The position numbers and the translations under genes are program-made. A stretch of DNA of 46,033 nucleotides from contig JAIXKS010000032.1 of the NCBI GenBank assembly GCA_026928325.1, forward strand, positions 169,986 to 216,018, in the 5' to 3' direction. Positions within the stretch are counted from its first letter, which is position 1. Every line of letters begins with the position of its first letter. The notes below the pieces were generated by a model, which was given only the letters and a program-made list of their open reading frames with translations, had not been told where the DNA came from and searched no databases. This document shows positions 8,229-17,070 of this stretch, in pieces. Source of the DNA: Chitinophagales bacterium (GTDB taxonomy: Bacteria > Bacteroidota > Bacteroidia > Chitinophagales > Saprospiraceae).

Positions 8229-9010
8229 GGTATATACATTTTTTGAATACTCCTACTAAAATAAGCATATAATTGAGCCAAGGCTTCATCCGATTCTAGC
8301 ATCTCCAAATGCCGGTTGATCGTGGACTGATCACCTCGTGATGCAGGTCCCGTTTGCATATCCTTGGGATCCATATCCTGCATTCTACTGACCGTTTCAT
8401 TAATGATAGGAATAAAATTATTAAAATTGATGTGATTTTCTTTACAATACTTATAAGCCAAAGCAAAAAGATGATTGGTGAAATTATTGGTAACCACCGC
8501 CATTAAGTGCATTTTTTGTCTTTGAGCATCATCGGCATAACTCAAGGACTCGCTTATTTTTGTAGCCAATCTCGTGAGCTTATATTCTGCTTCGGCATCC
8601 GAACCTGTGATGACATAGGGCACATGGGTAGCTTGCTGAACCTCGAAATGCTTTTTTAAAGACATAATTGGCCACAAGACCCCATAATGGTCGGCGTAAG
8701 GTGCCAAAACTTCCGAAGTCATCGATCCAGAAGTATGTACAAGTACTTGGTGTCGCTTCAACTTAAATGGAAGTTCATTGGCTACTTGAATAATATCATC
8801 ATCCTTCACGCAAAGCAGATAGTAATCGGCATCTCTCTGTAGATGTTCCCTATCTGAAATATAAGAAAAATCCGAAGTATCGCGTATAAAATCACGAACT
8901 TGATCTGGATGACGGCCAAAAATCTGAACTGAACAATCTTCGTGTCGCAATCTGTTACAAATGTGCCAAGCTACATTCCCTGTACCAACGATGACTACGC
9001 TCGTTTTCAT
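8225..9010 (-). CDS. Rossmann-fold DUF2520 domain protein
   Basis: The 261-aa protein starts with a dinucleotide-binding Rossmann fold (VVIVGTGNVAWHICNRL, residues 5-21, with the glycine-rich GTGNVA turn). A C-terminal helical DUF2520-type domain follows (about 130-255, with NNFTNHLFALA and INETVSRM). The architecture resembles NADP-dependent reductases of the ketopantoate/F420 oxidoreductase superfamily, but the substrate is unknown. It overlaps ccmF by four bases upstream and the 91-aa gene by four bases downstream. That tight coupling puts it in the cytochrome c maturation operon, without proving a role in that pathway. Confidence 0.8.
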   Translation of the reverse strand: MKTSVVIVGTGNVAWHICNRLRHEDCSVQIFGRHPDQVRDFIRDTSDFSYISDREHLQRDADYYLLCVKDDDIIQVANELPFKLKRHQVLVHTSGSMTSEVLAPYADHYGVLWPIMSLKKHFEVQQATHVPYVITGSDAEAEYKLTRLATKISESLSYADDAQRQKMHLMAVVTNNFTNHLFALAYKYCKENHINFNNFIPIINETVSRMQDMDPKDMQTGPASRGDQSTINRHLEMLESDEALAQLYAYFSRSIQKMYIP

Positions 9011-11817
9011 TTTCGGGATTTAGCATATCTATTCCAAGCTGCAAGCAATAAGGCGAACAACATCAAGCAAGTACCCACCCAAAACAAATTGATGGCTGGA
9101 AAAATCGTTGCTTGAAGAATGAGGTAATCCGTTCTCGGAATATCTCTAGCTATATCAAGTTCGACAGCCTTATCATTTCGATCATCCATGGCTACTTTAA
9201 AAGTAAATACCTCCTTTTCTGGATCGATATTGCTAAATCGAATATGAAGGCCCGTTTTAGGCGAATAGGACTTAACACTCATCGGCTGCTTATCTCGAAT
9301 CACGTAAATCGGCTCCGCTGACTCTTCTACTGTCCCATTAGAAATCGACAATAAGGCACCAAGCGCCAAATCGCCAGCTTCAGCATCGTAATTCGAGTGT
9401 TGTGGATTTCTGTTAAAACCATCGAGATGAAACTGATATCCATTAAAGGAGAAGCTTTCTCCATTTTTTATGGTAAAATCTTGAAACGCCATTTCTTCAT
9501 CGGGCGTAAAATATTTGTCCAGCATCTTCGCACCCAACTTGATACGCACACCAGCCTCAACGATTGCTTCCGGATAATTATACATCAGAGCATCTTCCAA
9601 TCCAATGGCAGGGTACAATGTATAGTCTTTGTCTGACATTGTATCGTGAATCGACAACACAACTTCCACACCTGCATCGTGCTCATGATTCTTGTAGTCC
9701 ACATTCGACGGATTGAATGAGATCGTATCTACTTGTATGACCAAACCATCGATATGAAGCGTATCGTTCAACATCAGTCTGTGGGAGACATATTTTATAG
9801 AGTCTTCAACCTTCCGTGCCTCTTCCATACTCATCAAAGTCGGCGGCAAACTTACCACACATGTGAAGATATCTTTACCAAAATAATGCTTGGTATCGGG
9901 ATTAAAAGCGGCTACTTTTGAAAAATCATTTTCATACATCGAATTTGGATATAGGTCAAATGACTCCACCACTTCCATACTGTCATTGAGCTTCTGAAAG
10001 TTAATCTTATAATGCCGCTCGCGATCCTCTAAAGTATCAGAAACATAGGTAATCAAATATCCTTGAGAAAACAAAGGTTGTCCTTTTATCAACTGCACAT
10101 ACCTTTTTACATCGTTTTCAGAAAAAATCTCTCGGAACACGAATGGATTTGTAGATATATGTTTTTGATTTAAGCCACTCGTGATCGTACCTAAAACCAT
10201 CATAGCAAACCCAAAATGCGCTAAGGCTGCCCAAGACATTTTGAATTTCGTTCTGAACTTGTCAATGATATAATCCAAATTACTCACCATCGCAAAAATG
10301 GTTGCAAATCCAAGTACCCAATACTGCCAAGCATAATACTCAATCAGTAGCGACGTACCCATCGTTATCAAAGCACTCATTCCGATATAAATCGGGATGC
10401 GACGATAAAGCTTTTTGCGTTGCATTTCCCAATTTCTCGCACCAAATCTCAAGAACATAGCAATGCCGGACAAGAGAGAAATAAACACGGCAATCCAAAG
10501 TTGATACTTATTAAAGTGCTCTACAGGATCTTGAATGACCCTACCTTCATAGGCTGGATTAAAATAAGCCATAATCTTATTGAACACTGGCAATGAAGTT
10601 GACATCGTTATCAAAACCGCACTAAATAAGAGAATCAACGATCCCATAAACATCCAAAAATCTCTTGAGGCGAGTTCCTCTTCTTTTTCCGGATTTTTAA
10701 TTTCTTTATATCGATACAAAAGTAAAGACAACCCAATGATGCCAAAAAATGAAAATAGAAAGATCAATTGTCGTTCTAATCCCATTTCCGTGAAGGCATG
10801 CGCTGATGTGTCACCTAAAACGCCACTTCTCGTCATGTAAGTCGAATATAACACCATGACAAAAGACATTAGATACATAAAATATACCGACCGTCTAGAA
10901 TAACCTGAATTGATCGAGACTATGTGAACGTGTAAGCCTGCGACCATGATGATCCAAGGTACTAAGGAGGAATTTTCGACCGGATCCCAAGCCCAATATC
11001 CACCAAAAGATAAGGCTACATAAGCCCACAAACTTCCCAATAAAATACCGACTCCCAAAGCACCTGCGGAAAACAGCGACCAATGTAAGGATTGCTTGAG
11101 CCATTCTTTGTGATCATTCAACCAAAGTCCAGCAAAAGCATAGGCAAAAGGCACGATTGTCGAGGCAAAACCTAGAAAGAGCAATGGTGGATGTATCGTC
11201 ATCCAATAATTCTGAAGCAAGGGATTCAGTCCTCGTCCCTTAATCAAAGACAGATAATCTGCATTGGCAAAAACTGGAGCGTCATTCATCTGCCTTAATA
11301 AGGTCGTCGGATTGCTTCCTATGCGCAATGCATCATCGCCCCAAGGGATGTGTACTCCTAGGATCATACTCAAGATGATAGCTTGGGCAATGGCAAACGT
11401 AAACATCACTGGAGCCTCAAATTTGCCAGAAGTTTTGACCACAAAAAATGCCAAGACGATATGCCAAAACATCCAAAGTAAAAAGCTACCTTCTTGACCT
11501 TCCCAAAAGGCTGATAAAATATATTTTAATGGTAAATCTTCGGAAACATGGGCATACACATAAGAATATTCGTAGTAATGGTTGTACATCGCATAAAATA
11601 GCACACCAATCAGCGTAATCACTAAAACGCCATGTACCATAAAACTATACCGACCGATCTTTCGCCAAGAATCTGCAATTATATCATGTTCCCGATTTTT
11701 GGTACTTACAAAGTAGGCGTAACCAGATAATAGTGCTGCAACAAAACCCAATATAATAGAAAAATGGCCGACCTGCCCTACCCAAAGGTGTTCGCCAATA
11801 TAAGAAATGTCATTCAT
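9007..11817 (-). CDS. ccmF: Cytochrome c haem lyase CcmF/CcsA-type
   Basis: The 936-aa multi-pass membrane protein belongs to the haem-handling HHP family, which transfers haem to apocytochrome c on the outer face of the inner membrane. At least a dozen hydrophobic helices fill residues 15-540. The tryptophan-rich haem-binding WWD region is visible as GGYWAWDPVENSSLVPWI (around residue 275). A large extracytoplasmic domain (about 560-900) precedes a final helix near the C-terminus. It lies 15 bases downstream of ccmE, the haem chaperone that hands haem to CcmF. The other ccm genes (ABCGH) are not in this window. Confidence 0.88.
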   Translation of the reverse strand: MNDISYIGEHLWVGQVGHFSIILGFVAALLSGYAYFVSTKNREHDIIADSWRKIGRYSFMVHGVLVITLIGVLFYAMYNHYYEYSYVYAHVSEDLPLKYILSAFWEGQEGSFLLWMFWHIVLAFFVVKTSGKFEAPVMFTFAIAQAIILSMILGVHIPWGDDALRIGSNPTTLLRQMNDAPVFANADYLSLIKGRGLNPLLQNYWMTIHPPLLFLGFASTIVPFAYAFAGLWLNDHKEWLKQSLHWSLFSAGALGVGILLGSLWAYVALSFGGYWAWDPVENSSLVPWIIMVAGLHVHIVSINSGYSRRSVYFMYLMSFVMVLYSTYMTRSGVLGDTSAHAFTEMGLERQLIFLFSFFGIIGLSLLLYRYKEIKNPEKEEELASRDFWMFMGSLILLFSAVLITMSTSLPVFNKIMAYFNPAYEGRVIQDPVEHFNKYQLWIAVFISLLSGIAMFLRFGARNWEMQRKKLYRRIPIYIGMSALITMGTSLLIEYYAWQYWVLGFATIFAMVSNLDYIIDKFRTKFKMSWAALAHFGFAMMVLGTITSGLNQKHISTNPFVFREIFSENDVKRYVQLIKGQPLFSQGYLITYVSDTLEDRERHYKINFQKLNDSMEVVESFDLYPNSMYENDFSKVAAFNPDTKHYFGKDIFTCVVSLPPTLMSMEEARKVEDSIKYVSHRLMLNDTLHIDGLVIQVDTISFNPSNVDYKNHEHDAGVEVVLSIHDTMSDKDYTLYPAIGLEDALMYNYPEAIVEAGVRIKLGAKMLDKYFTPDEEMAFQDFTIKNGESFSFNGYQFHLDGFNRNPQHSNYDAEAGDLALGALLSISNGTVEESAEPIYVIRDKQPMSVKSYSPKTGLHIRFSNIDPEKEVFTFKVAMDDRNDKAVELDIARDIPRTDYLILQATIFPAINLFWVGTCLMLFALLLAAWNRYAKSRK

Positions 11818-11832
11818 CGTTACAAAGATTTA

Positions 11833-12231
11833 CTATAGACTACTTACGTCTCCTTTAACCTCGATTTCCTCGTTTTTATATTTAGATGGACACTTCATCA
11901 GTATTTCTGTAGCGTTAAATACATCATCTTTAAGTTCACCAGTTACGACTATTTGTTCGGACATTTCAAAATCCTGAGGTTTTGGTTGGTGTAAGATTAC
12001 CTTTTTCACAACCCCTTCATCGTCATTTAAAAAGAACTCAAATTCATTGGGCGTATTTTGCGGATCATATACCATCGGCATATCTTTAGCTAATTGTCCT
12101 ACGATTTTTACCTTTCCACCTTGCGCTGCTTGTTTAAAATTGGCATAGGTACTCACATCCTTGGATGCGCTAATAAAAACGGCAATTCCCGCTATGATAA
12201 GAATAAAAGATATAATTAAACTTCTGCTCAT
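11833..12231 (-). CDS. ccmE: Cytochrome c maturation haem chaperone CcmE, CxxxY type
   Basis: The 132-aa protein has one N-terminal membrane anchor (residues 5-22) and a periplasmic OB-fold beta barrel that carries haem from the CcmABCD complex to CcmF. In classical CcmE the haem is bound covalently to the His of an HxxxY motif. Here the corresponding tail reads CPSKY, so cysteine replaces histidine while the tyrosine is kept. This is the CxxxY variant known from some sulfate reducers, Gram-positives and archaea. It is the first gene of the operon running leftward to 7953 and has a TATCTTTG promoter box at 12258-12265. Confidence 0.87.
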   Translation of the reverse strand: MSRSLIISFILIIAGIAVFISASKDVSTYANFKQAAQGGKVKIVGQLAKDMPMVYDPQNTPNEFEFFLNDDEGVVKKVILHQPKPQDFEMSEQIVVTGELKDDVFNATEILMKCPSKYKNEEIEVKGDVSSL

Positions 12232-12257
12232 TTTTCTATGGACTGTTTTATTACTTA

Positions 12258-12265
12258 CAAAGATA
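12258..12265 (-). promoter_or_regulatory. -7 box (TATCTTTG) of the ccmE operon
   Basis: The minus-strand TATCTTTG matches TAnnTTTG and lies 27 bases upstream of the ccmE ATG. A TTTG word sits upstream at 12291-12294, at a slightly long spacing (25 bases). Confidence 0.5.
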
Positions 12266-12362
12266 CTTGTTTCTTATTTAAAAATCCCTCCAAAGCTAGT
12301 ATATTTAACATGTAATAAACAATCTAAGCATTAATAAAGGGTTATATTTCCAAAATTCTTTC

Positions 12363-13523
12363 TCATTTGGCCAATTCGGCTGCCTTTTTGCTTCCATTTA
12401 ATGAAATATTCAACCAAATCAAACCTAAAATAGCTGCAACGGAAGAACTGATTAAAATTGCCAATTTACTATTATCAATAACATGATGATCATCAAAGGC
12501 AAGTAACGCTACAAAAATCGACATGGTATATCCTATTCCTCCAAGAATACCTACAGCAAAGAGGTTTTTCCAATTTATACTACTAGGTAATTTACTCCAT
12601 CCCAACAGTGAAGATAGATAAGAGAATAAAAATATTCCTACCGGTTTTCCAATAACTAATCCTAAAGCGATTCCGATACCGTAATTATGTTGAAAAATTT
12701 CGCTCACTTCACCTTCGATTATTATCGCCGTATTGGCCAAAGCAAAAAGTGGGAGAATAATAAAAGGTACCGGCCTATGCAGGATTGATTCCAAGATATG
12801 TGATGGAGATTTTTCGCTTCCATTATTTAACGGAATGGTCAATGCCAATAATACCCCGGAAATAGTCGCGTGAACGCCCGAATGAAGCATGAAATACCAC
12901 ATGGCAACGCCACCTAAAAGGTAAGGAATCAAATTATTAACCTTATTCTTATTGAGGATTAATAAAACGCCAAAGATACCTAAGGCTATCCCTAAATTCA
13001 TCCAGGATAAGTCGCTACTATAAAATAGTCCGATGACGATAATGGCACCTAAGTCATCAATAACAGCAAGTGCCGTTAAAAATACCCGCAAGGCTATAGG
13101 CACCTTATTGCCCAAAAGCGACAAAACACCTAACGCAAAAGCGATATCCGTAGCCATAGGAATCCCCGCTCCGGAATGCTCGGGAGTGCCATAATTAAAC
13201 ATAAAATAAATGCCAGCCGGGATAATCACCCCACCCAAAGCACCCATCAATGGCAACATGGCCTCTTTAATATTGGCTAATTCGCCGACCATCAACTCTC
13301 GTTTAAGTTCAAGCCCAACTAGAAGAAAAAACAAAGCCATCAACCCATCATTGATCCAATATTCTAAGCTATTGCCGAGTTTAGGTCCAGTCCAAAATTC
13401 ATGATATGCAGGTCCCCAACTTCCATTTGCTATCGTTAACGATAAAATAGTACAAAGAATTAAAAGAATTCCTCCTGATTTCTCATTTTCAAAAAAGCTT
13501 TTGAACAGTTTGGTCACATTCAT
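12363..13523 (-). CDS. nhaA: Na+/H+ antiporter NhaA
   Basis: The 386-aa protein has about twelve transmembrane helices and exchanges cytoplasmic Na+ for periplasmic protons to control pH and salt. Family residues are visible: the aspartate in ATDIAFALG (the helix IV site) and the paired aspartates in VIDDLGAIIVIG (helix V), which form the ion-binding site in E. coli NhaA. The motif LELKRELMVGEL early in the protein is also typical. Its length matches the family. It appears to be a single-gene unit, 130 bases upstream of ccmE. Confidence 0.94.
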   Translation of the reverse strand: MNVTKLFKSFFENEKSGGILLILCTILSLTIANGSWGPAYHEFWTGPKLGNSLEYWINDGLMALFFLLVGLELKRELMVGELANIKEAMLPLMGALGGVIIPAGIYFMFNYGTPEHSGAGIPMATDIAFALGVLSLLGNKVPIALRVFLTALAVIDDLGAIIVIGLFYSSDLSWMNLGIALGIFGVLLILNKNKVNNLIPYLLGGVAMWYFMLHSGVHATISGVLLALTIPLNNGSEKSPSHILESILHRPVPFIILPLFALANTAIIIEGEVSEIFQHNYGIGIALGLVIGKPVGIFLFSYLSSLLGWSKLPSSINWKNLFAVGILGGIGYTMSIFVALLAFDDHHVIDNSKLAILISSSVAAILGLIWLNISLNGSKKAAELAK

Positions 13524-13637
13524 TTTTGGATATTTAACTATTTTAAATTTGTAGGTGTATCAAATGCTCCCATCACCCAATACACAAGCTAATAAACCGC
13601 AAAAACAGCGCTAGGGTTTATAAAAACTAGCTATAAA

Positions 13638-14324
13638 TTATTCAGTAACCTCATTTGGCTTTTCTTCCTCCCGTGAATCCTTATCGACCTTTGGCGCTTC
13701 ATTAGAGGATTCCGAACTCATAAAAAACGTTCTTTCAAAAAGGAGGATGCAGGCTACTCCAACTGTAATGGCAGAATCCGCTATGTTGAAAACTGGCTTA
13801 AAAAATTCAAAAGTTTTACCACCTATTCCAGGTATCCAACTTGGCAATTCGGTTTCAACAATAGGAAAATAAAGCATATCCACTACTTTTCCCGTCAAGA
13901 AACTGCCATATCCGCCTTCCGGAGGAAACATAACAGCCAAAGGGCCATGATAAAAAGACTCGCTAAAGATCATTCCGTAAAACATGCCATCAATAGAGTT
14001 TCCTATCGCTCCAGCAATGACTAAACTAAAAAATACAATCAACCGCGTCGATTCTCCTTGTTTGATAATCGTATGTAAGATATATACTAGAAAAAAAGTC
14101 ATGAAAATTCTGAATACACTTAAAACATATTTTCCTTTCAGGCCGCCAAAGGCAATCCCAAAGGCCATGCCTTCATTTTCAACAAAATGAATTTTAGCCC
14201 AACTCAATCCCAATATATCGAATCCATCACCATAGAGAATATTGGTCTTGATATAAATCTTTACTACCTGATCGATCAAGATGACACCCAAAATAATCAA
14301 TAGAGCTAAGGTTTGCTTTTTCAC
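13638..14324 (-). CDS. lspA: Lipoprotein signal peptidase II (LspA)
   Basis: The 228-aa inner-membrane aspartic protease cleaves signal peptides of lipidated prolipoproteins. The two catalytic aspartates are in GNSIDGMFYG and FNIADSAITVG, and the entry motif ILIDQVVKIYI is near the N-terminus. Four transmembrane helices are predicted. The protein is longer than typical LspA (about 160-170 aa). It has an insertion between the aspartates (FPPEGGYGSFLTGKVVDMLY), common in Bacteroidota, and an acidic cytoplasmic tail of about 25 residues. The start is a GTG, supported by the promoter box at 14345-14352. It serves the lipoproteins encoded in this window. Confidence 0.92.
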   Translation of the reverse strand: MKKQTLALLIILGVILIDQVVKIYIKTNILYGDGFDILGLSWAKIHFVENEGMAFGIAFGGLKGKYVLSVFRIFMTFFLVYILHTIIKQGESTRLIVFFSLVIAGAIGNSIDGMFYGMIFSESFYHGPLAVMFPPEGGYGSFLTGKVVDMLYFPIVETELPSWIPGIGGKTFEFFKPVFNIADSAITVGVACILLFERTFFMSSESSNEAPKVDKDSREEEKPNEVTE

Positions 14325-14344
14325 TATATTTTAAATTTAAAGCG

Positions 14345-14352
14345 CAAAAATA
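14345..14352 (-). promoter_or_regulatory. -7 box (TATTTTTG) of lspA
   Basis: The minus-strand TATTTTTG lies about 20 bases upstream of the lspA GTG. This predicts a short leader and makes any start further upstream unlikely. Confidence 0.5.
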
Positions 14353-14618
14353 TAACAATATACTGACTTTAGGGTAAAAAAATATACCAATCAAAATACC
14401 AATTTGTCATCTGCACGATAATTAAACCCTAATACACATTAGAAAATCTATTACGAATCAAAATAACTTCAAATCAGCCGTTTTCCTAAACCTATTATCT
14501 GTAACCATAACAATCGGTATGCTTTTCGATAATCAGTTCTTAAATTATTGCTCGTTTGATTCTCAGGACGAAATCAAATGTATCAGGGTTAAACCTTTCA
14601 TTTTATCCAAAAAGAACT

Positions 14619-14626
14619 TAAATTTG
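14619..14626 (+). promoter_or_regulatory. -7 box (TAAATTTG) of the subtilase gene
   Basis: TAAATTTG matches TAnnTTTG and is 25 bases before the ATG at 14652. Confidence 0.45.
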
Positions 14627-14651
14627 TGCTTTAATTATTCAATTTTCGTTT

Positions 14652-16424
14652 ATGAAAAAGTGTTTTACAGCCGTATTTTTGTTTTTTGGTGTCTTGAGTT
14701 TCGCTTGGAATGGCCCAAAAGGAATCGACAAAATAGATCCCGTCTTACTTCAAGAATTTTCGACAAAACCTCAAGTCGATTATCTCGTATTTTTGAAAGA
14801 TCGAAAGGTTTTTGAAAAGCCACTCGCACTATCTTCTAAAGAAGCCAAGGGCAATTACGTCTATAAAACACTATCGACCTATGCTCAACAATCACAAGCT
14901 GCGATTCGAAAAGTCCTCGACCAATATCAGGTTGACTACCATCCATTTTGGGTGATCAATGCCATCAAAGTCACCTCAGACTTGCAATTGGTACACATCC
15001 TTGCAGCTAGAAACGATGTTGAAAAAATCATAGCCAATACGCCACACAAAATGCTTCAAGAGCCAATTACTGAGCGGTCTTTAGGCCAAAGCAGCACAAG
15101 AAATGCCGAACCCGAATGGGGCATTAAAGCGATTGCTGCAGATAGTGTTTGGCTTGAAGGCAATACCGGACAAGGTGTCGTCATCGGTGGTCAAGACACC
15201 GGATTTGAATGGAATCTATCGCCGATTCGAACCAAATATCGCGGGTTTATCTCCGAAGAAGAAGTCGATCACAATTATAATTGGTATGATGCCATCCATG
15301 AAAAACAAGCCATTAATTATCCGGATTCCATACCTAACCCTTGTGGCTTCAATGCTAAAGAACCTTGTGATGACAACAATCACGGTACGCATACTATGGG
15401 CACCATGGTGGGACAAGATGAGGATAATAGCATTGGAGTAGCACCCGGAGCTAGATGGATTGCTTGCCGCAATATGGATAGAGGTTGGGGCAGCATTGCT
15501 TCTTATGTAGCTTGTTTTGAATGGTTTATAGCGCCAACCGATCTCGATGGAGCAAATCCAGACCCTAGCAAAGCGCCTCATGTTATCAATAATTCATGGT
15601 ACTGCTCACCAGAAGAAGGTTGCGAACTCAATAATTTTTATATCATCGAAGATGTGGTCAAAAATGTAAAAGCTGCCGGTATCGTGGTCGTCGTATCAGC
15701 AGGAAATGATGGGTATCGCGGATGTGGCAGCATTGACGGACCGCCAGCTATATTCGATGCTTCATTTTCTGTAGGTGCTACAGATATCAACAATGATATT
15801 GCGGGATTTAGCAGCAGAGGTCCAGTAACGATTGATAGTACCTTCCGCCTTAAACCCAACGTCGTAGCTCCAGGTGTAAACGTGCGATCCGTCATCAGAG
15901 GTGGCCAATATGCAAATTATTCTGGAACCAGTATGGCGGGACCTCATGTAGCTGGATTGGTCGCCCTCATGATCGCAGCCAATCCAAAATTAGCTGGAGA
16001 AGTAAGTATCATTGAAGATATGATCCAAGCTTCAAGTACAAGATTGGCTTCTGAAACGGATTGCGAGCCATTCAACGGTGATGTCATTCCAAATGCTATC
16101 TATGGTTATGGCTTGGTCAATGCATATCGAGCTGTCAGAAGAGCCAAAGGATATACACCAGTTAGCACCGAAGATATTCAAAACAATATCCGGGTCATTC
16201 CCAATCCTACGCATGACGTCGTTACCTTTATTATAGACAAAGGAGATCAACCAGTACGAGCCTTAGAAATCTACAACGCCAATGGTACGCAAGTCATGCA
16301 AGGTTCTTTTGATTCCGAACAAATCCTTCAAACGATTGACACCAGTCACTTGCAAGGAGGATTATATATCTATCGAATTTGGGTTGGTGACAAATCATTT
16401 ACTGGGAGATTTGTGAAAATATAA
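14652..16424 (+). CDS. Secreted subtilisin-like serine protease with T9SS sorting domain
   Basis: The 590-aa protease has a signal peptide (residues 1-18), an inhibitor-I9-like propeptide (about 40-135) and a peptidase S8 domain (about 155-500). The catalytic triad is Asp182 (GGQDTG), His244 (NNHGTH) and Ser427 (GTSMAGPHVAG). The oxyanion Asn352 lies in VSAGND. The last ~75 residues (from VIPNPTHDVVTF to the terminal GRFVKI) form a type A T9SS sorting domain. The enzyme should thus cross the outer membrane through the type IX system and be released or surface-bound. It probably digests extracellular protein. Several cysteines in the catalytic domain suggest disulfides. It is a single-gene unit. 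Confidence 0.92.
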   Translation: MKKCFTAVFLFFGVLSFAWNGPKGIDKIDPVLLQEFSTKPQVDYLVFLKDRKVFEKPLALSSKEAKGNYVYKTLSTYAQQSQAAIRKVLDQYQVDYHPFWVINAIKVTSDLQLVHILAARNDVEKIIANTPHKMLQEPITERSLGQSSTRNAEPEWGIKAIAADSVWLEGNTGQGVVIGGQDTGFEWNLSPIRTKYRGFISEEEVDHNYNWYDAIHEKQAINYPDSIPNPCGFNAKEPCDDNNHGTHTMGTMVGQDEDNSIGVAPGARWIACRNMDRGWGSIASYVACFEWFIAPTDLDGANPDPSKAPHVINNSWYCSPEEGCELNNFYIIEDVVKNVKAAGIVVVVSAGNDGYRGCGSIDGPPAIFDASFSVGATDINNDIAGFSSRGPVTIDSTFRLKPNVVAPGVNVRSVIRGGQYANYSGTSMAGPHVAGLVALMIAANPKLAGEVSIIEDMIQASSTRLASETDCEPFNGDVIPNAIYGYGLVNAYRAVRRAKGYTPVSTEDIQNNIRVIPNPTHDVVTFIIDKGDQPVRALEIYNANGTQVMQGSFDSEQILQTIDTSHLQGGLYIYRIWVGDKSFTGRFVKI

Positions 16425-16426
16425 TG

Positions 16427-16453
16427 GTTAATTGTTAATTGTTAATTGTTAAT
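16427..16453. repeat. Tandem heptamer repeat (GTTAATT)
   Basis: The heptamer GTTAATT is repeated almost four times immediately after the subtilase stop codon. Related words (GATTCGTAATT) recur at 17041-17066 on the other side of the CYTH gene. This looks like slippage-prone simple sequence. Confidence 0.75.
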
Positions 16454-16540
16454 GGTGGTTGTTAATTCGTGATTGGTGAATGAGTAGCAATAAAGCACTT
16501 GCTTCTATTTAATATCTTTGTGATTGAACATCGCAGGTTG

Positions 16541-17011
16541 TTACCAATCCTTATAAGGACAAACTGCCAACTGACTATTATAATATTTTGCTATCCCAGT
16601 CACCTCCTCTCCTACCCAATCCGGCATTTCTACCACTTCATCAGCGGCTTTGAGTTCGATTTCAGCCACAATGAGGCCTTCATTATCTCCGTGAAATACA
16701 TCGACTTCTAGGCAATGATTACCATGTTGTACTTCATAGCGTGTTTTTTCGATCTTTCCGGGCAGACAGAGTTGCCATAACATCTCAAAACTATTTGTAT
16801 CGAGCATTTGCTCCCACTCCGGACGTATAAGACCATCCGCAGAACTAGCGCCTTTAATCGTTATAAAAGCCTGGTCTCCCTTCTTGCGAATCCGTACTGT
16901 ATTGGCTTCGCTATTGCATATATAACCTTGCAAGATGGCATATTGCTTGGAAGCTAACCCTTCAAAATCATTGTTCTTTACTAAATATTTTCTTTCGATC
17001 TCGTACAGCAT
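16541..17011 (-). CDS. CYTH domain triphosphate tunnel enzyme
   Basis: The 156-aa protein is a compact CYTH/TTM domain. The signature ExExK is seen as EIERKYLV at residues 4-11, and the alternating charged strands RIRKKGD, FITIKG and EVDVF form the triphosphate-binding tunnel. Known bacterial members hydrolyse tripolyphosphate or, more rarely, make cyclic AMP. For single-domain proteins of this length triphosphatase activity is the usual finding. It is flanked by short AT-rich repeats, with no obvious operon partner. Confidence 0.85.
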   Translation of the reverse strand: MLYEIERKYLVKNNDFEGLASKQYAILQGYICNSEANTVRIRKKGDQAFITIKGASSADGLIRPEWEQMLDTNSFEMLWQLCLPGKIEKTRYEVQHGNHCLEVDVFHGDNEGLIVAEIELKAADEVVEMPDWVGEEVTGIAKYYNSQLAVCPYKDW

Positions 17012-17070
17012 TTATTCAGTGATTAATGATGAATGATTATTGATTCGTAATTGATGATTCGTAATTATTA

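Larger units (their letters stand above)
14325..14651. other. Divergent promoter region between lspA and the subtilase gene
   Basis: The gap holds outward-facing TAnnTTTG boxes for both neighbours. An open frame from 14519 into the subtilase gene is only an out-of-frame shadow. No other element is recognised. Confidence 0.5.

Noticed and set aside
9112-11497. Several plus-strand frames of 60-90 codons opposite ccmF
   Set aside because: They are shadows of the long minus-strand gene, which has clear membrane helices and the WWD motif.
14519-14815. 98-aa open frame overlapping the subtilase start
   Set aside because: It is out of frame with the protease, runs through its signal peptide and the promoter, and shows no family features.
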